Below, piece by piece: positions 27,438 through 27,500 of a DNA stretch of 27,500 nucleotides; the stretch's first letter is position 1, and every line of letters begins with the position of its first letter. The stretch lies in assembly GCA_963575745.1 (NCBI GenBank), contig CAUYUJ010016474.1:160001-187500 (forward strand), given 5' to 3'. This stretch comes from Prorocentrum cordatum. Taxonomy: Eukaryota > Sar > Dinophyceae > Prorocentrales > Prorocentraceae. Under the pieces are notes generated by a model, which ran no database searches, had not been told where the DNA came from, and worked only from the letters and a program-made list of their open reading frames with translations. The translations under genes were made by a program, and so were the position numbers.

Positions 27438-27500
27438 AGTGAAATGCTGGAGGCCTCATCAAACGAGGAGCTCGAGAGTAGAGGATCGGCGGGGAGTCGT

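Overview
The window looks like nuclear DNA of a photosynthetic dinoflagellate. Three observations support this. First, the only confidently recognised gene (1-1133, minus strand) is a plastid-targeted chlorophyll a/c light-harvesting polyprotein, open for 377 codons without an intron. Second, 55 nt upstream of its ATG lies an 18/22 match to the dinoflagellate trans-spliced leader, in the sense orientation: a probable relict spliced leader of the kind left by reinserted cDNA. Third, nearly everything else is satellite, microsatellite and small terminal-inverted-repeat (TIR) elements in a GC-rich background, with no bacterial-style operon. Genus cannot be resolved from this sequence.

Layout. 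1-1133: LHC gene. 1189-1210: relict leader. 1383-1574: a TIR element in the gene's upstream flank. 1.7-4.5 kb: low-complexity DNA and 12-bp CCAAGAGGGCCC-type repeats. 4.6-7.55 kb: a giant nested inverted repeat made of satellites. 7.7-8.4 kb: no recognised gene. 8.43-9.08 kb: a second large inverted repeat made of GCCGCCGAA units. 9.4-12.1 kb: a dispersed repeat family (called R here) riddled with small TIR elements, several with clear target-site duplications (TSDs). 12.6-13.2 kb: 11-bp minisatellite. 13.5-14.2 kb: exact 53-bp array. 14.4-16.0 kb: composite module (leader, about 90-bp array, GAT array, trailer), partly repeated at 25.1-26.8 kb. 16.4-17.7 kb: broken helicase 3' end preceded (in gene orientation) by an about 100-bp array. 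17.8-19.4 kb: two more TIR elements and degenerate R-related repeats. 19.86-21.48 kb: an intact-looking helicase 3' exon, again preceded by a tandem array (160 bp). 21.5-23.3 kb: no recognised gene. 23.35-23.86 kb: two candidate exons of an unknown minus-strand gene. 23.9-24.7 kb: TACA microsatellite. 24.8 kb: hairpin and 10-bp array. 26.98-27.5 kb: a TIR element whose ends could serve as splice sites, next to a candidate exon.

The genes do not form a pathway. The main interest is structural: four small non-autonomous element families (one with 8-bp TSDs, three with 5-bp TSDs, two insertions supported by empty sites in neighbouring repeat copies), two helicase 3' ends each preceded by a satellite, and two large inverted repeats built of satellite DNA. 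All alignments were done by eye.
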